Positions 46,561-59,329 of a stretch of 64,000 nt of DNA are shown piece after piece. The stretch's first letter is position 1; the number at the start of each line of letters is the position of its first letter. A program made the position numbers and the translations under genes. The stretch is from Cycas panzhihuaensis (lineage: Eukaryota; Cycadophyta). Below the pieces are notes generated by a model. It ran no database searches, was not told the DNA's origin, and saw nothing but the letters and a program-made list of their open reading frames with translations. The stretch is taken from positions 81,041,741-81,105,740 of the forward strand of contig CM041465.1 in NCBI GenBank assembly GCA_023213395.1. The letters are read 5' to 3'.

Positions 46561-47459
46561 GTTCTTCATCTTACTTTAGAGACTTAAACTCTTATTTAAA
46601 GATAACATCATAACTATATACAACTTTTTATGATTCTAGATTATAAAGCTTATACCCTTTTATTATATCACCATAGCCTATAAAAATATACTTTTGTGCT
46701 TTAAAATTAAGTTATATCCTCTATAGGCTAGGAATATGCATAAAAACATCACAACCAAACAAGACCAAAATATGGTTTCTTATCATACCTCACTTTTTCA
46801 GGCATTTTATTCACCAAAATAGTCATCAATGATCTGTTTGTCAAGTAGCTCACAGTTATCATAGCCTCAACCTGAAATTTCTTCTCTAAACCAATAGTAT
46901 TGAGCATACTCAATAATCTTTCTAGTAAGGTCTTCTTCATCCTTTTAGTAACTCCATTCTATTATAGTTTATAAGGAGTTGTCTTCTGCCTTGCTATTCC
47001 ACACTACTTATAGAATTACTTAAATTCATTTAAGAACAACTCACCTCTATTATCAATTCTTAGTACCTTGATCCTCTTATCAATTTGATGTTTGACCAAG
47101 GCCTTGAATTCTTTGAATTTGCTAAAAAACTCAAATTTTTACTTGAGAAAGTATAACCATGTCTTTGTTAAGAAATTATCAATGAATGAAACAAAATACT
47201 TAGATCCACCTATAGAGGGTACATTAGTAGACCCAAAAACATCATTGTACACTAGTTATAGAATACCCTTCTCTCTCATTGAATTAGAAGGAAAGCTTAT
47301 ACGGTTCTATTTTCCATGAACATAATGCTTATAAAAATTAAAATCAAAAGAGCTATGAATACTAAAGATATCTTTAGCCATACTTTTAGAGAGCAAATTA
47401 TTGAGGCCTTTTTCTCTAATGTGACCCAATCTTTTATGCCATAACATAGTCTTATTAGT
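46561..47459 (-). pseudogene. pol: C2 integrase remnant
   Basis: The piece 46749-46940 (MKKTLLERLLSMLNTIGL, then VSYLTNRS) matches the end of the copia integrase core. IFIGYGDIIKGYKLYN near 46670 is the usual downstream block. The core and zinc region to the right (to about 47450) are broken by stops. Confidence 0.78.
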
Positions 47460-47900
47460 TAGTAACACTTGGGTATCACCTATATTACTACTATATTATG
47501 TAACAACTAGACTGCACCTATCAACACTCACTATGCTAGCATCAAGCTTATACAACATTCTATATCAGACCCCTCTTACTAATACCAATGCTCCTCAAAC
47601 TATTTTACAATTATCTTTACTGAAAGTTACTTCAATTCTTGTGTCATCTAATTGATTGATAAATAAAAGGCTCATAGTTAAACCTAGGATATGACTTATA
47701 TTAAGGATAGTTTTAACCCTTTGATTCCCAAACTAAACCTTCACCCTTCTATAGCCCATAATTTTATATGGGTAATAGTCCCTAAGGAATACTTTGCCTC
47801 TATGAATACTTTTGTATTCATAGAACCACTCATTATGGGGAGTAACATGAAGTGAGAAACTAGAGTTAATTAACCAAGACTCAACATTTAACATCTTACC
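47460..47900 (-). pseudogene. pol: C2 aspartic protease remnant
   Basis: WLINSSFSLHVTPHNEWF near 47830-47890 corresponds to the copia protease start WxxDSGxSxHMTPxxxWF. The catalytic Asp and the following Gly are changed (N-S-S). Downstream LNISHILGL- and MSLLFINQL-type words follow in frame pieces toward 47560. Confidence 0.75.
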
Positions 47901-48790
47901 TAATGTAACCAAACAAATATTACCATAAGCTTCATCAATGGCCTTTGTTATTGTAGAAGAGATAGCTTCAAGTGACTTTCCCTTGTCAACCTTGGCTCTA
48001 CACTAACTCTTAATATAGTTAGTCTTTTCACATCTCAAACATTCCATTGGGCCTCTACTTAAAGATTTATATTTTTCTCTAGATTTTAATTATCTGTACT
48101 GAGGCATTTATTGATCATGATCCAATACATGGCCTCTCACTAACAATGCCTCTTTTGTATGATCTTCATAATATTTTTATCTTGCCTCTTCTAATAATGC
48201 TAACAACTTCATTAAACTTTAGGGTGGTAGTAGTTGCACTACTTATCACTATTACCATGTTGTCCCAAGAATCAAGAAGTGAACATAATAGGGTAATACA
48301 CTTATCTTCTTCAATCATTATTATACTAACTAAAATAAGTTAGCTCAACATGGTATTAAATATAGTGAGATGATCTCTAATTATATTTTCATCACTCATC
48401 CTGAGTGAATGCAATACTTTTCGAAGAAATGGTTTATTAACCAGGGACTTTGTGTGATATAAAGACCATAACTTATTCTATATATCTTTGGTCATATACT
48501 CTTAAGAAACATTTAACAATGCCATATCTAAAAAGTATAATCTTATAGAATTGATTACCTTTCTATCAAGCTTGTTATAGTCTTCACTAGCCATAGTCAT
48601 AAGCTTTGTTCCTAGTATAATGATCCATTGATCCTTCTTAACAAGGATATCTTCCATCTTTAACTTTTATAATTTAAAGATTTAGCTATTGAACTTTTCA
48701 ATCTTCATCCTTGTAGTACTTGCAATGGTCTTCAAATACAAATTCACCAAATAAATCTCCTACTTAATAAATAACTTTCCATAGAACTAA
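47901..48790 (-). pseudogene. gag: C2 gag remnant
   Basis: The UBN2-type capsid pattern is clear near 48180-48430: EEDKCITLLCSL, SWDNMV and LKFNEVV. A zinc knuckle near 48010-48050 reads CLRCEKTNYIKS*C, i.e. CX2CX4HX4C with His changed to Tyr and one stop. It lies directly left of the primer site and leader, as expected for a minus-strand element. Confidence 0.75.
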
Positions 48791-48797
48791 AATCCTA

Positions 48798-48809
48798 GCT
48801 TTGATACTA
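48798..48809 (-). other. C2 primer-binding site (initiator-Met tRNA type)
   Basis: On the plus strand gctttgatacta is the reverse complement of TAGTATCAAAGC, the copia primer site with transitions. Two bases separate it from the LTR at 48812. Confidence 0.75.
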
Positions 48810-48811
48810 GA

Positions 48812-49330
48812 TGTAGAGAAAATAATCAAGAGAAATAATGTAATAACAGAACTTAAAATAATATGAAAAGTAAATAAATAAATTTAAGAATGTGAATAAG
48901 GAATAACCAAAGATTCAAGTCTAAGTATAGACCATTCTATTAATCTTAGCAACAACTAAAGAGTTATAAGAGAAATCCCAACTCTCTGCTCTTCCACTCA
49001 TTTAACCTCTTTACATGTGCCATTATAGAAGTATTTATATACTACCTAGGGGTCCTTCTTAAGATCTTTCACACTAAAAAAAGGCTTAGATGTAATCCAT
49101 ATACCCATGTAATACTTACAAAGTTATCAATACATTTAATAAGTATTGCTTAAATACAACCATTAAATTAAGCAGACAAATAAATACATTATATGATAAA
49201 AAATAAACCACTACTTATTGAATAAAAAATAGACTGCTATTTCAAAGACACATATTAATCTAATGAAATAGTCATATGGGAATCTAAAAATCAAGAATTT
49301 TAATAGAAAACACCTTCTAGAGGAGATAAT
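48812..49330 (-). repeat. C2 5' LTR (outer end uncertain)
   Basis: Starts tgtagagaa on the plus strand, next to the primer site. The far end is not fixed, because no second copy is found and no target duplication is recognised. AT-rich, no gene. Confidence 0.5.
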
Positions 49331-49528
49331 AATAACAATTATATAAGGATAAGATCTTACTCATCTCTATATATACTAATTTAATTAAAGCTCCCTCTAT
49401 GACCTCCTATCCTAAGCATTCCAACTCATGGTGTAATATGTTATCCTATATTAAGGATGGTGATGATATTACTTGGTAATGAGTTGGTTGTAGTAGTGAC
49501 TGATAGTCTATGTTGAATTCCCATGATA

Positions 49529-52500
49529 GTTCAAGATGGAAGCCTATTATAATTAATGTTAGAATCCTACGATAGTTTACAATAGAAGCATATGATAGAC
49601 TATACTAGGATCATATGACAAACTATGATAGAAACCTCTAATAAACCTATGGTATCATTCAAATTATAATAATAAATACAACAAAAAATGCACTAGCCAT
49701 TATGCAACCAATTATATTAGTACATATGGCTTTGAAATAAGATAGGTAGGAAATCAAATTTAAATAAGCATTATCATGTCTTCTAAAAGGGGATAATACC
49801 TTTTAATTGCAATAAGATAATTTATCAACCAACATAACTTTTTATAATGACAATTAGCTAATTATAATCATGAATAATAATGTGACTCTATCTTGCCATA
49901 ATTGTGTAAGAATTTAGAATTTCACTCTAATGCCATATTGGAATGTACTTGTAATATATAGGGAAAGTATATCAAGAATGTATAATAAATCAATCATATC
50001 ATGAGGAATATATATAAATCATGTAATGTAAAATCAACATATAAAGAAATAATATAAAATATAAAGTACAAATGTAATAAGCATGTATGTACCATAAGAG
50101 AGATAATAGACTTATACGTAAAAAGCCTAGTGTGGAAAATCCTATTTGGTGAGATGGGAGATGGTCAATCCTACTAAATTTCACTTTCCTCTATAGGGGA
50201 AAAACCTGTATTAGTAAATTCAACTAGAAATAGTTCTCTTCATCACATCATATTCAACGAACTTCTAAAACACTTATGTGTATCAAATATATGGTACCAA
50301 TATGCTGAAAATAAATGTCCATATAAGTTACTATCAATATACCATTAATTTATTGTATTCATCTATATATAACTTTTAAACATCTTCATCTTGCCATAAG
50401 ATCTCAGTCATATGTCATTGGCATACTCAATTTTGGCTCATCAAATTACTCCTTATACTAGCTCATGTTGGCTATATATTGGCTCGGTACTAGCTCATGT
50501 ATAGGCTTCAATCTGCTTCATATGACCTTTTACAATATCGCTCTGATAAACTATATTCACAAATCTCCATACAATCGTTTGTAACCTTTAGATTTGATAA
50601 CTCAACCTGAGCTCTAATACTATATAAACATTTAGAATTTCACTCTGATACCATATTGGAATACACTTATAATATATATTAGGAGTATATTAAATATATA
50701 TAATAAATCAATCATATTATGAGGAATGTATACAATTCATACAATGTAAGATCAACATATAAAAAAATAATATGAAATATAAAGTATAAACATAATAAGT
50801 ATGCATGCACCATAAGAGAGATAACAAATTTATATATGAAAATTTTAGTATGGAAAAAACCATAGGAGATGGCTGGAGTTGGGAGCTCCTCTTTATGATA
50901 TCAAATGATTACATCTCCAAGTCAATCTTCCTTTCTCAAGTTCTTCAATGGTATATGCATATATATATATATCACCTCTTAAATATCCCATAATATCTCT
51001 TGAGCATTTTGATCATATAATAGGATCTCTATATAAATAATTGTACATAGTTCAAGATGGAAGGCTATGACAATTGATGTTAAAATCTTATGATAGTTTA
51101 CAATAGAAACCTACAATAAACTAGACTAGGATCTTGTGACAGACTATGATAGAAACCTCTAATAAGCTTATGGTGTCATTCGAATTATAATAAGGAATAC
51201 AATAAAAAATGCACTAGCCATTATGCAATCAATTATATTAGTATATGTGGCTTTGAAATAAGATAGGTGGGAAATCGAATTTAAATAAACATTATCATAT
51301 CTTTTAAATGGGGATAATACGTTTTAATTGCAATAAGACAATTTGTCAACCAATATGGCTTTTTACATGGTAATTAACTAATTATAATTATTAATAATAA
51401 TGCGACTCTATCTTGCCATGATTATGTAAGAATTTAGAATTTCACTCTAATGCCATATTGGAATGTACTTGTAATTTATAGGGAAAATATATCGAGAATG
51501 TATAATAAATCAATCATATCATAAGGAATATACATAATTCATATAATATAAAGTCAACATATAAAGAAACAACACAAAGCATAAAGTACAAATATAATAA
51601 GCATGCATATACCATAAGAGAGACAATAGACTTATACGTAAAAACCTAGTGTGGAAAAACCCATTTGGTGAGATGACCAATCCTACTAAATCTCACTTTC
51701 CTCTATAAGGGAATAACCTGTATTAGTGAATTTAATTAATAATAGTTCTCTTCATCACATCATATTCAATGTACTTCTAAAACACCCATATGCATCAAAT
51801 ATATAGTACCAATATGCTAAAAGTAAATGTCCATATAAGTTACTATCAACATACCATTAATTTATTGTATTCATCTATATATAACTTGTAAACATCTTTA
51901 TCTTGCCCTAAGATCTCATTCATATGTCATTGGCATACTCAATTTTGGCTCATTAAATTGCTCCTTATATTGGCTCATGTTGGTTATATATTGACTCAGT
52001 ACTAGCTCATGTATAGGCTTCAATATACTTTATATGACCTTTTACAATATGGCTCTAATAAATTGTATTCACAAATCTCCACAAAATCTTTTGTAACCTT
52101 TAGCTTTGATAGATCAACCTGAGCTCCAATACCATATAAACATTTAGAATTGACCTCTAATACCATATTGGAATACAATTATAATATACATTAGGAGTAT
52201 ATCAAATATGTATAATAAATCAACCATATTATGGGGAATGTATACAATTCATATAATGTAAGATCAACATATAAAGAAATAATATGAAATATAAATTATA
52301 AATATTATAAGTATGCATGCGCCACAAGAGAGATAACAAATTTATATATGAAAATTTTAGTGTAGAAAAAACCATAGGAAAAGGCTAGAGTTGGGAGCTC
52401 CTCTTTGTGATATCAAATGATTACATCTCTAAGTCAATCTTCCTTTCTCAAGTTCTTTAGTGGTGTACGTATATATTTATATATATGTCACCTCTTAAAT

Positions 52501-52560
52501 AGCTTATAATATCTCTTGAGCATTTTGATCATCTAATAGGATCTCTATATGAATAATTAC
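49529..52560. repeat. 1.52-kb tandem duplication
   Basis: Unit A (49529-51049) and unit B (51050 to about 52560) are similar throughout: gttcaagatgg at 49529 and 51050, aatttagaat at 49911 and 51431, and catttagaat at 50629 and 52141. Offsets are 1512-1521 bases. Inside each unit a sequence of about 190 bp (starting near 49911, 50631, 51431 and 52141) occurs twice, each time with a copia LTR/primer-site junction on the minus strand. No protein domain is seen. Confidence 0.9.
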
Positions 52561-52658
52561 AAATATCACATCTATTAATGCTTTTAGTGAGTGAGATTAT
52601 GTGGGTATACGACAATATATTAAATATTAGATATATAAAAATCTCACATATTCCAACA
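52166..52658 (-). repeat. Copia LTR with adjacent primer site
   Basis: The block starts tattggaata and ends tattccaaca, the classic copia terminal inverted repeat with one G-to-A change. ctctaatacca at 52155-52165 is the complement of a TGGTATTAGAG primer site. This would be the 5' LTR of a minus-strand copia element whose body to the left was replaced by the tandem duplication. Confidence 0.65.
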
Positions 52659-55284
52659 CTCACATTTTCCAATAAATTAGTTATTTTGGCATAAAACTAT
52701 TCTTCATTGATGTGCTTTGAAATATTTATATAATAGTCTTGTGATTTTGTGAACAAACTTTTAGGTAATATTGCATAGTTAGTAATGGACAATACCCTTA
52801 ACTAGTACATTACATTGTAAAAGCCTGATGATTTGTCAATTTAGACAGAATTTTAGTAAATGGGTAAGGATGTCAAGTGAAAGGCTACCTTGTGATAAAT
52901 GGGAATGGTACCCTTTATTGCAATTAATTCTCTTCATTATACTAGAAGATTTCTTTTAACCTTGGTAATTGAAATAATTATAGAAAATGTAACTTTATTG
53001 GACTATTCTCCTTCAAAGATTGTGCATCTCATAGTATTACCATTAGATGCACCTAGGGTACTAAAATATTTTCAAGGATCATACGTAGAAGTTGTTATAA
53101 TCATATAACTTAAAGCCATTGATGCATCCTCCTCAAAAGTTCAAATCAAAGGAGTGTCAAATAAGATTTTGCAATGGGTCATCAAGGTAGTTACCTTGTA
53201 ATTACTCTAAAAAAATTCATTATTTTCCCACTTTCTTAGTCTACACATTATAACAAATATGTAGAGGTAATATCTATAATTGGAATAGATTTCTTTCTAG
53301 TAAAATTCAAGAAAATTTAAGTTATATTACCTTTATAACTACATCAATAACAACATTTTAGCCTATAGTGATTTTAGGATTAGTATACCAACAATATACA
53401 TAAAAATTGGAAGATATAACAAAGAGGACCAAGCTTCAATATTGGGTTTCTAAATATGGAAAAAGGCTATGATCAAAGCAAGAGGACAAATTAATAGCAT
53501 TACACTAACATTTGCTATGATAGGTATATGTGCAGTGAATGGTATTATGGTTGGGAACATTGCTTGTAATTGTGTAACCACCTTCAATGAGTAGTTCATA
53601 TTAGAAGAGAAAAATGATTAAACACAAGGAAGTGGTAGTCTAACCAACCACTACTATAACTAATATAAAAATTAACGATGAACTACTATGGAGGATGGAT
53701 TAGTTCCTATGCTTAAAACATATCCAATAATATATGTGTATTGTTGAATATATTTAGGGTTGAATGGTAATCGATGAAAATGGGGGTAGTAGTATGGTGG
53801 ACCATAACCATGCAAATAAATATTAGAGAACATGAGATGGAAAGAATATTCTAAGATAGTAAAATAATAATCATATACATAACAGAAAAGAATAAATTAC
53901 CAAAAACTCCCAAAGGACTAAGAAGCTCTAAATTATTCAACACCTTTTTAATATATGGTATGAGTCAACTATTTATGGAAATTAACCACCTTTTACCCAC
54001 AACCATTTTAACAAAAAGGTCATTAAAGAGTAATTAAGGCAAATCCTCTTTTTTAATCATGCTCTAAAAAGGATTAGTCACATGCATAGGTGTGGGTTTT
54101 AATCACGCTTCCCTAACCAACATTAATAACCTAATGGATTTATTAAGAGTGTTTAGACATAAGAATCATAAGTTTTAAGATATTTTCCATTAAAATTCCT
54201 CTTTCATGCAAGTCACATGCTAACCTCATACTTTCTCCATTCGAGAAACCTAGTTATTTTTATTAGTGGTTGATCTAAGTGATGATAGTTTTATTTCATA
54301 AAATAGAACATAAGAAAATAAATATATAATGAGATATATAATAAGATACATAATGAGATATACAATGAAATATACAATATGCACCATCTTGGGCATTATA
54401 AATAAGTTTATAATCTATTTTGTTTCAAAATTTAAAAAAAGCTTTACATTTCAACATTCTATAAATTGAATTGTGAAATATATAAATTGAGTAAAACAAA
54501 TTTCAATATAATTTTCTCATAATATGGGTTGGTTTCTTTTGCAGGGTCTATAGTAAATGACGATTACTTTATTAATATAAATAGAAAGTAATAATTAGAA
54601 AAAGTAATAAATTTTCAATATGAAAATCCTATTACTTAATATTTTAGGACTAAAAGAAATTTATAATGAAGATAAAATTAAAGAATCAATTTTTTTTTTA
54701 AATTTTAAGGAATCATATTTAAATATTTTAGCCTACAATAATATTTTATCTATGAAAACCTACACGTAAATTTCCTTTTTTGAAAATTTTATTCATAAAA
54801 TTTGAATGTTGATAAAATTATTTAAAATAAAAAAGATTTACAAGTCAAACATTATGCTTTTCCTCAAGCTTTAAGTATTGCATTTAGATATTCTATGATT
54901 TGTATAAAAAGAGAGGAGTAAATACTATGTGATTTATGACATAGTAAGGAAAGAAAAGAAACCATGCATAAGACTAGCTCACACATACAATTTCATTGTG
55001 GAAGAGGTTGTCAACCTTGTCCAATTACTTCTAGATGTTGAAGAAAATGTAAAAGAGATTAGAAGGCCTAGTTTAACTTATTAAATCCCAGGGAAAAAGA
55101 AAATATAAGTCAAGCCACGCTTTCGGTCAAAGAAAGAAATAACAACCTGGATGCATCTAGGTTACGTTGGAGTTGGAGTTGGAATGAGTACTCCAAAAAC
55201 CAGAAAACTGAACAAAGTAAACAGAAGGAAAACTCCACACATGGAGTTCCATGAGTATTATGGTGACTTATGGACCATTAATTA
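52659..55284. other. AT-rich stretch, no gene recognised
   Basis: About 2.6 kb with only short ORFs (for example 52899-53108) that resemble nothing I know. The composition becomes less AT-rich from about 55100, approaching the germin-like pseudogene. Confidence 0.5.
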
Positions 55285-55669
55285 ATGGTCGCTTCTCCCG
55301 GTGGAGTGCATATTCAGAGCAAATACCGCAAAGGGTACAGAGCTTGTATTCGTGGTGTAGGGAACCGTCGTCATGGGCTTTGTCGACACAAATCAAATGC
55401 TCTTTTCTGTAACTCTCTGACCGGGAGATGTGTTCGTCCTTCCGAGAGGGCTCGTGCATTTTCTTCAGAACGTCGGCCTTACGCCTGCTACAACCATTTC
55501 TGGCCTCAACAGCCAGAATCCCGGACCTTCTCTTCTTCCTGCCACTCAATTTGCTTCCATCCCTCCCATTCCTTCCGCCGTCCTCCGAAAGTCTTTCCAG
55601 ATCAATGAGTCGGAAGCCGCGAATATCGCCAACACTGTTGCCAATAGTCTCATGAATGTGGCTGAATAA
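55285..55669 (+). pseudogene. Germin-like protein pseudogene (C-terminal half of the cupin domain)
   Basis: Germin-like proteins are secreted cupin-fold plant proteins of the cell wall; some are oxalate oxidases or superoxide dismutases. The frame reads GTELVFVV, a stop, GTVVMGFVDTNQ, LFSVTL, a stop, then GDVFVLPRGLVHFLQNVG and SGLNSQNPGPSLLP. It ends SIPPIPSAVLRKSFQINESE and finishes at TAA 55669. GDVFVxPRGLxHF is cupin box 2, and its metal-binding His is present. TAG (55358-55360) and TGA (55418-55420) break the frame. The upstream GGVHIQS piece (55300-55320), cupin box 1 with its PPHxHP shortened, lies in another frame. The signal peptide and first half of the domain are missing. It is the only host-gene trace in the window. 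Confidence 0.85.
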
Positions 55670-56270
55670 ATAAGCAAGCGCTACAGCATCATCCTTATTA
55701 TCGTTAATTCCGTTGTATTCCGCAATTATATTTATCTAGCAGATGTGGGATTGGTTTCCCCGTCGACCAATTTAAGTTATGCCATATTTTTATATGCTAG
55801 TGCAGACTGTAGACAGCTGTGAGCGCCGATAAGCTTCTCTTGATGCATAGTAAGATTTAGCAACCACAGTAAGTGATTTTGGGAGGTTCAACAGTGTCCT
55901 TCTTCAGGCCGTAGTGGCCTCTCACTATGTGGCTTCCCAATGCTTGGTGAGATTGGAACAGTCAGTTGCAACTGGTGCATTCAAACTTAGCCTTGGTTCC
56001 ACAAACCACAATGCCTTCTCCATCTCCCCCGGATTTGCAGGCATTTCTATGATCCTTGTTAGTAAATTTAGTAATGATTTATGTGAACTCAGTTTCTTTG
56101 AATCACCATTTCAATCTATGGATATGGGTTAGAGTTAAGACCTAGATATCGGTGCATGCCTGTATCTGCCACAACAGAGTCTTGACTATAGTTAAGTCTC
56201 AAAGTTTGGAACATATAGTTTGACCGGTGGATTAATCAGAGCGATGGTCTACACAATTATTTTTTTTTTT
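55670..56270 (+). other. Flank after the germin-like pseudogene
   Basis: Probably old 3' untranslated and intergenic DNA. A 72-codon ORF at 55914-56132 has normal-looking composition but no recognisable domain. One arm of the hairpin motif described for 56271-57490 appears near 55820-55840. Confidence 0.4.
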
Positions 56271-57490
56271 TTCTCTTTTTTTTTAAAGGGGAGTTTATGC
56301 TGCCCCTAAGAGTGGAGAGACTCCTCACCCAAGTTACATCCCCTGTGCTTATCGGTGTAATTAGTGTAGATTGTTAACAGTCTCGGAGCACCGATAGGCA
56401 TCCTGTATGTTTGAAGTCGCAACGTGTAACCATTTACCTTGTAGTAGAAGCTAAAGAGATGGTTCTGTTATAAAAGGGAGTTTCGACGGCATCCCCCTTC
56501 TCTGCCTCAGAACAAAAAAAATAAAAGATAAATTCTTTCCATTTCCTTCCGTTCATTACATACATGGTTCATTTTTATTTTTATTTTTATTTTTAATATT
56601 TAGGGAGTAAATGGAAGGGTTGAGTGACCTTTCCCCGTCTCACCTCACTCCCTACCAAAGTCCCCTAAGGGCGCCTATCGACGCAACTAGTGAAAACTCA
56701 TCAGTCTGCGAGCATCGATAGACACCCTCCACTTCATGCTATCAGTGCTAGTTTAATAGTAGAACTTGAGAAGATGATGAATTGGAAGTAACTTTGTGAA
56801 TTTCTCTTGTGGGATTTTCTCTACAACCTGCTCTTTTTCTTCAAGGACGATGGATTTGGAGGGGCTATATTCTTTTTCGTATTCTTCAGTGTTGTTGCTC
56901 ATCCCTATCTATTTGTCCATGTCATGCATCTGTCCATTCTACCATTGCAAAGACGGAAGTCATCTGCATTTTTTTTGTTAATTTCAATGTCTTTAATTTT
57001 TTAAAAGGGATTAAACTTTGCCCCTGAGTGGAGACCACTCGCCTCCCTCACCGAAGTCATCTGAGGGCGCCTATCGGCGCAACTAGTGCAGACTCGTCAT
57101 TCTGCGAGCGTCGATAGGCACCCTCCACTTCGTGCTATGAATGCCAGTTTAATAGTAAAACTTGAGAAGATGATGAATTGGAGGTAACTCTGTGAATTTC
57201 TCTTATGGAATTTTCTCTACAACCTACTCTTCTTCTTCAAGGATGATGGATTTGGAGGGGCTGTATTCTTTTTCGTATTCTTCTATGTTGTTTCTCATCC
57301 CTGTCTATTTGTCCATGTCATGCATCTGTCCATTCTGCCATTACGAAGACGGAAGTCATCTGCAATTTTTTTTTTTTGTTAATTTCAATTTCTTTAATTT
57401 TTAAAATGGGATTAAACTCTGCCACTAAGTGGAGACCGCTCGCCTCTCTCACCAAAGTCATCTAAGGGCGCCTATCGGCACAAACATATA
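56271..57490. repeat. Tandem array of hairpin-bearing repeats
   Basis: Four consecutive modules begin near 56275, 56595, 57000 and 57405. Each has a T-rich run, a block like gggattaaactttgcccctgagtggagacc, and a stem-loop with cgatagg arms. The second and third modules are 396 bases apart and closely similar throughout; the fourth is cut at about 57490. Stem arms lie at 56345-56358/56385-56400, 56669-56680/56716-56728 and 57064-57076/57112-57124, with a lone left arm at 57465-57477. ORFs in the repeats shift frame between copies, so coding is unlikely. Confidence 0.75.
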
Positions 57491-59329
57491 TAGTTCATTA
57501 CACATTCTCTCGCAGACAAATTCTTTTGTTGCTAATAATTGTGTAAATATTAAAATGGCGAAACAACAGCCATTAAGATCACTGCTCAAATAAAAACTGT
57601 CCCTTAATATTGATATTTTTCTTCTTATTATAATTTGTGTTTTACAAATTATTTTTAACGTTGGAGCACATTACAGAAATCACACATAAGAAAGGAGATA
57701 TTATCCAATAAAGAACTTTCTTCCTTGATTGGAATGTGTATTTTGTATGAGGGCATATCACAAGCACATACTACATCATACAAGTGATCATTTGGCTGAT
57801 TGCTATCTTTGTTGTCCCCTTCAACTTTTAAGTATAAAGTTTCGAATTACAAGTTCGCACCATAACATGAAATCTTGTATTAACACAAAAGAAAATATTA
57901 GACATTTAAATTATATATATTTTATAATATAATTAATAATTTTATTATAGAATGGTTGTACATGTTGAGGCAATCTTTTATCATCTTATGAACATTAACA
58001 AATTTCTTATAGTTAAATATGCTATATTTGGATGTATGTGAATGGAGTTGGACCCAAGAAGGAACTGATTTTGAGTCTAGAGGATATGCGGGGATTGTTT
58101 TACATGGCCATCTAAATAAATCCAATTGAAATTTATTTCCAAGGGCTAACCATGTTTAGATAGTTAGACATCATTACTTATGACTTTATTGGATCCATAC
58201 AAGGATGGGAGGCTAACGTGCAATAACTTTCATCATCATCACTACATCATATAATATGTTTCAAAGCTCTTGGTTTCAAGGCCAATGAGGTTTGCATTTC
58301 AACTAGATAATATGAGGTTACAAATAGATTTTGTAAGGACCTTCTCAAGAATAGAGATAGTGGGGGTATCATCACTAAGTGAGAACTGCAAGTTATGTAA
58401 GGAAAGTAAACAAGTGTGGACATTATGCATTGCATTAAATAAAATATGAGGTGAGCAATACTATGTCTTGTTTAATAAAGATGGAATAAAGTTGCATTAG
58501 TTCTATTATTGCATGCAATCTCCATGCTTAACTCTCATGTTTTATTTCTCCATAATTATGTCTTAGACAATGGCTTTATTATACTTAGGATGGAGTTAGT
58601 AATAAAATTTGTTCCACCTACTTTTCTAGATAAGGATAAATGCAATTTCTATTTTAGTCTTCTCTTTAATTTGATATTAGCTTGGTCCTTCTAGGTTATA
58701 CGTACCGACATTGCATACACAATTATCATGCACTAATATATGTAATGTTGCATATAAGTATTGTCATACTTCTTTTAACATATGCATAAACAAGTATCCC
58801 TAAAGTCGCACAAAAGAACCTTGATGAAACCTATCATGAGGTTGTCTACACATATATCCCCAAAACTATCAAATGCCATAGTAAGATTGGACACAACTAT
58901 TATAATCACTAAGTAATTGTTTTATATTATAATTATGAGTATGCAATTATGTACTTCACATATAGTTATTAATATATTGTTATTACATTACCACTAAATT
59001 AATCTACTAATACAAAATATCACTTATTATAAAATTCGGTTGAACATCTTCGTCACCATGATAGAAAAAATACTCTCATTTTTTCTTGCAATAAAAATTT
59101 TACATAAACATAAATGAAAATAAACATAATTTAAATGTACAAAGAGAAACACATCACAATTATATGTTAATATTATTAACTCTATCATTGCCCTCTATCA
59201 TCATAACTAATAAAGTTAGAATTAATTTAACTAAGAAAAAATAACCTTAATAAGATCTTTATTCTCTTAATCAATATACAATAAATTCATCAATACATAA
59301 AGCTTATCAAGAATATATTAAATGAACAT
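57491..59329. other. AT-rich stretch, no gene recognised
   Basis: About 1.8 kb with short ORFs only and no recognised domain, LTR or tandem repeat. It may be decayed transposon DNA. Confidence 0.45.

Larger units (their letters stand above)
44758..49330 (-). mobile_element. C2: Ty1/copia remnant
   Basis: On the minus strand gag, protease, integrase, RT and RNase H follow in copia order from right to left, headed by a tRNA-iMet primer site at 48798-48809 and an LTR starting at 48812. No matching 3' LTR is found on the left, and both outer limits are estimates. Every domain is crossed by stops. Confidence 0.8.

Noticed and set aside
49529-52560. CRISPR-like or satellite array
   Set aside because: There are two long units with nested LTR pieces. 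There are no short regular repeats with unique spacers, and the context is a plant nuclear genome.
55268-55549. Minus-strand ORF over the germin-like pseudogene
   Set aside because: It is antisense to a clear cupin frame and has no similarity of its own that I can recognise.
56796-57404. ORFs repeated in the hairpin modules
   Set aside because: Similar peptides occur in two modules only because the DNA is repeated. Frames are not kept across all modules and no domain is seen.
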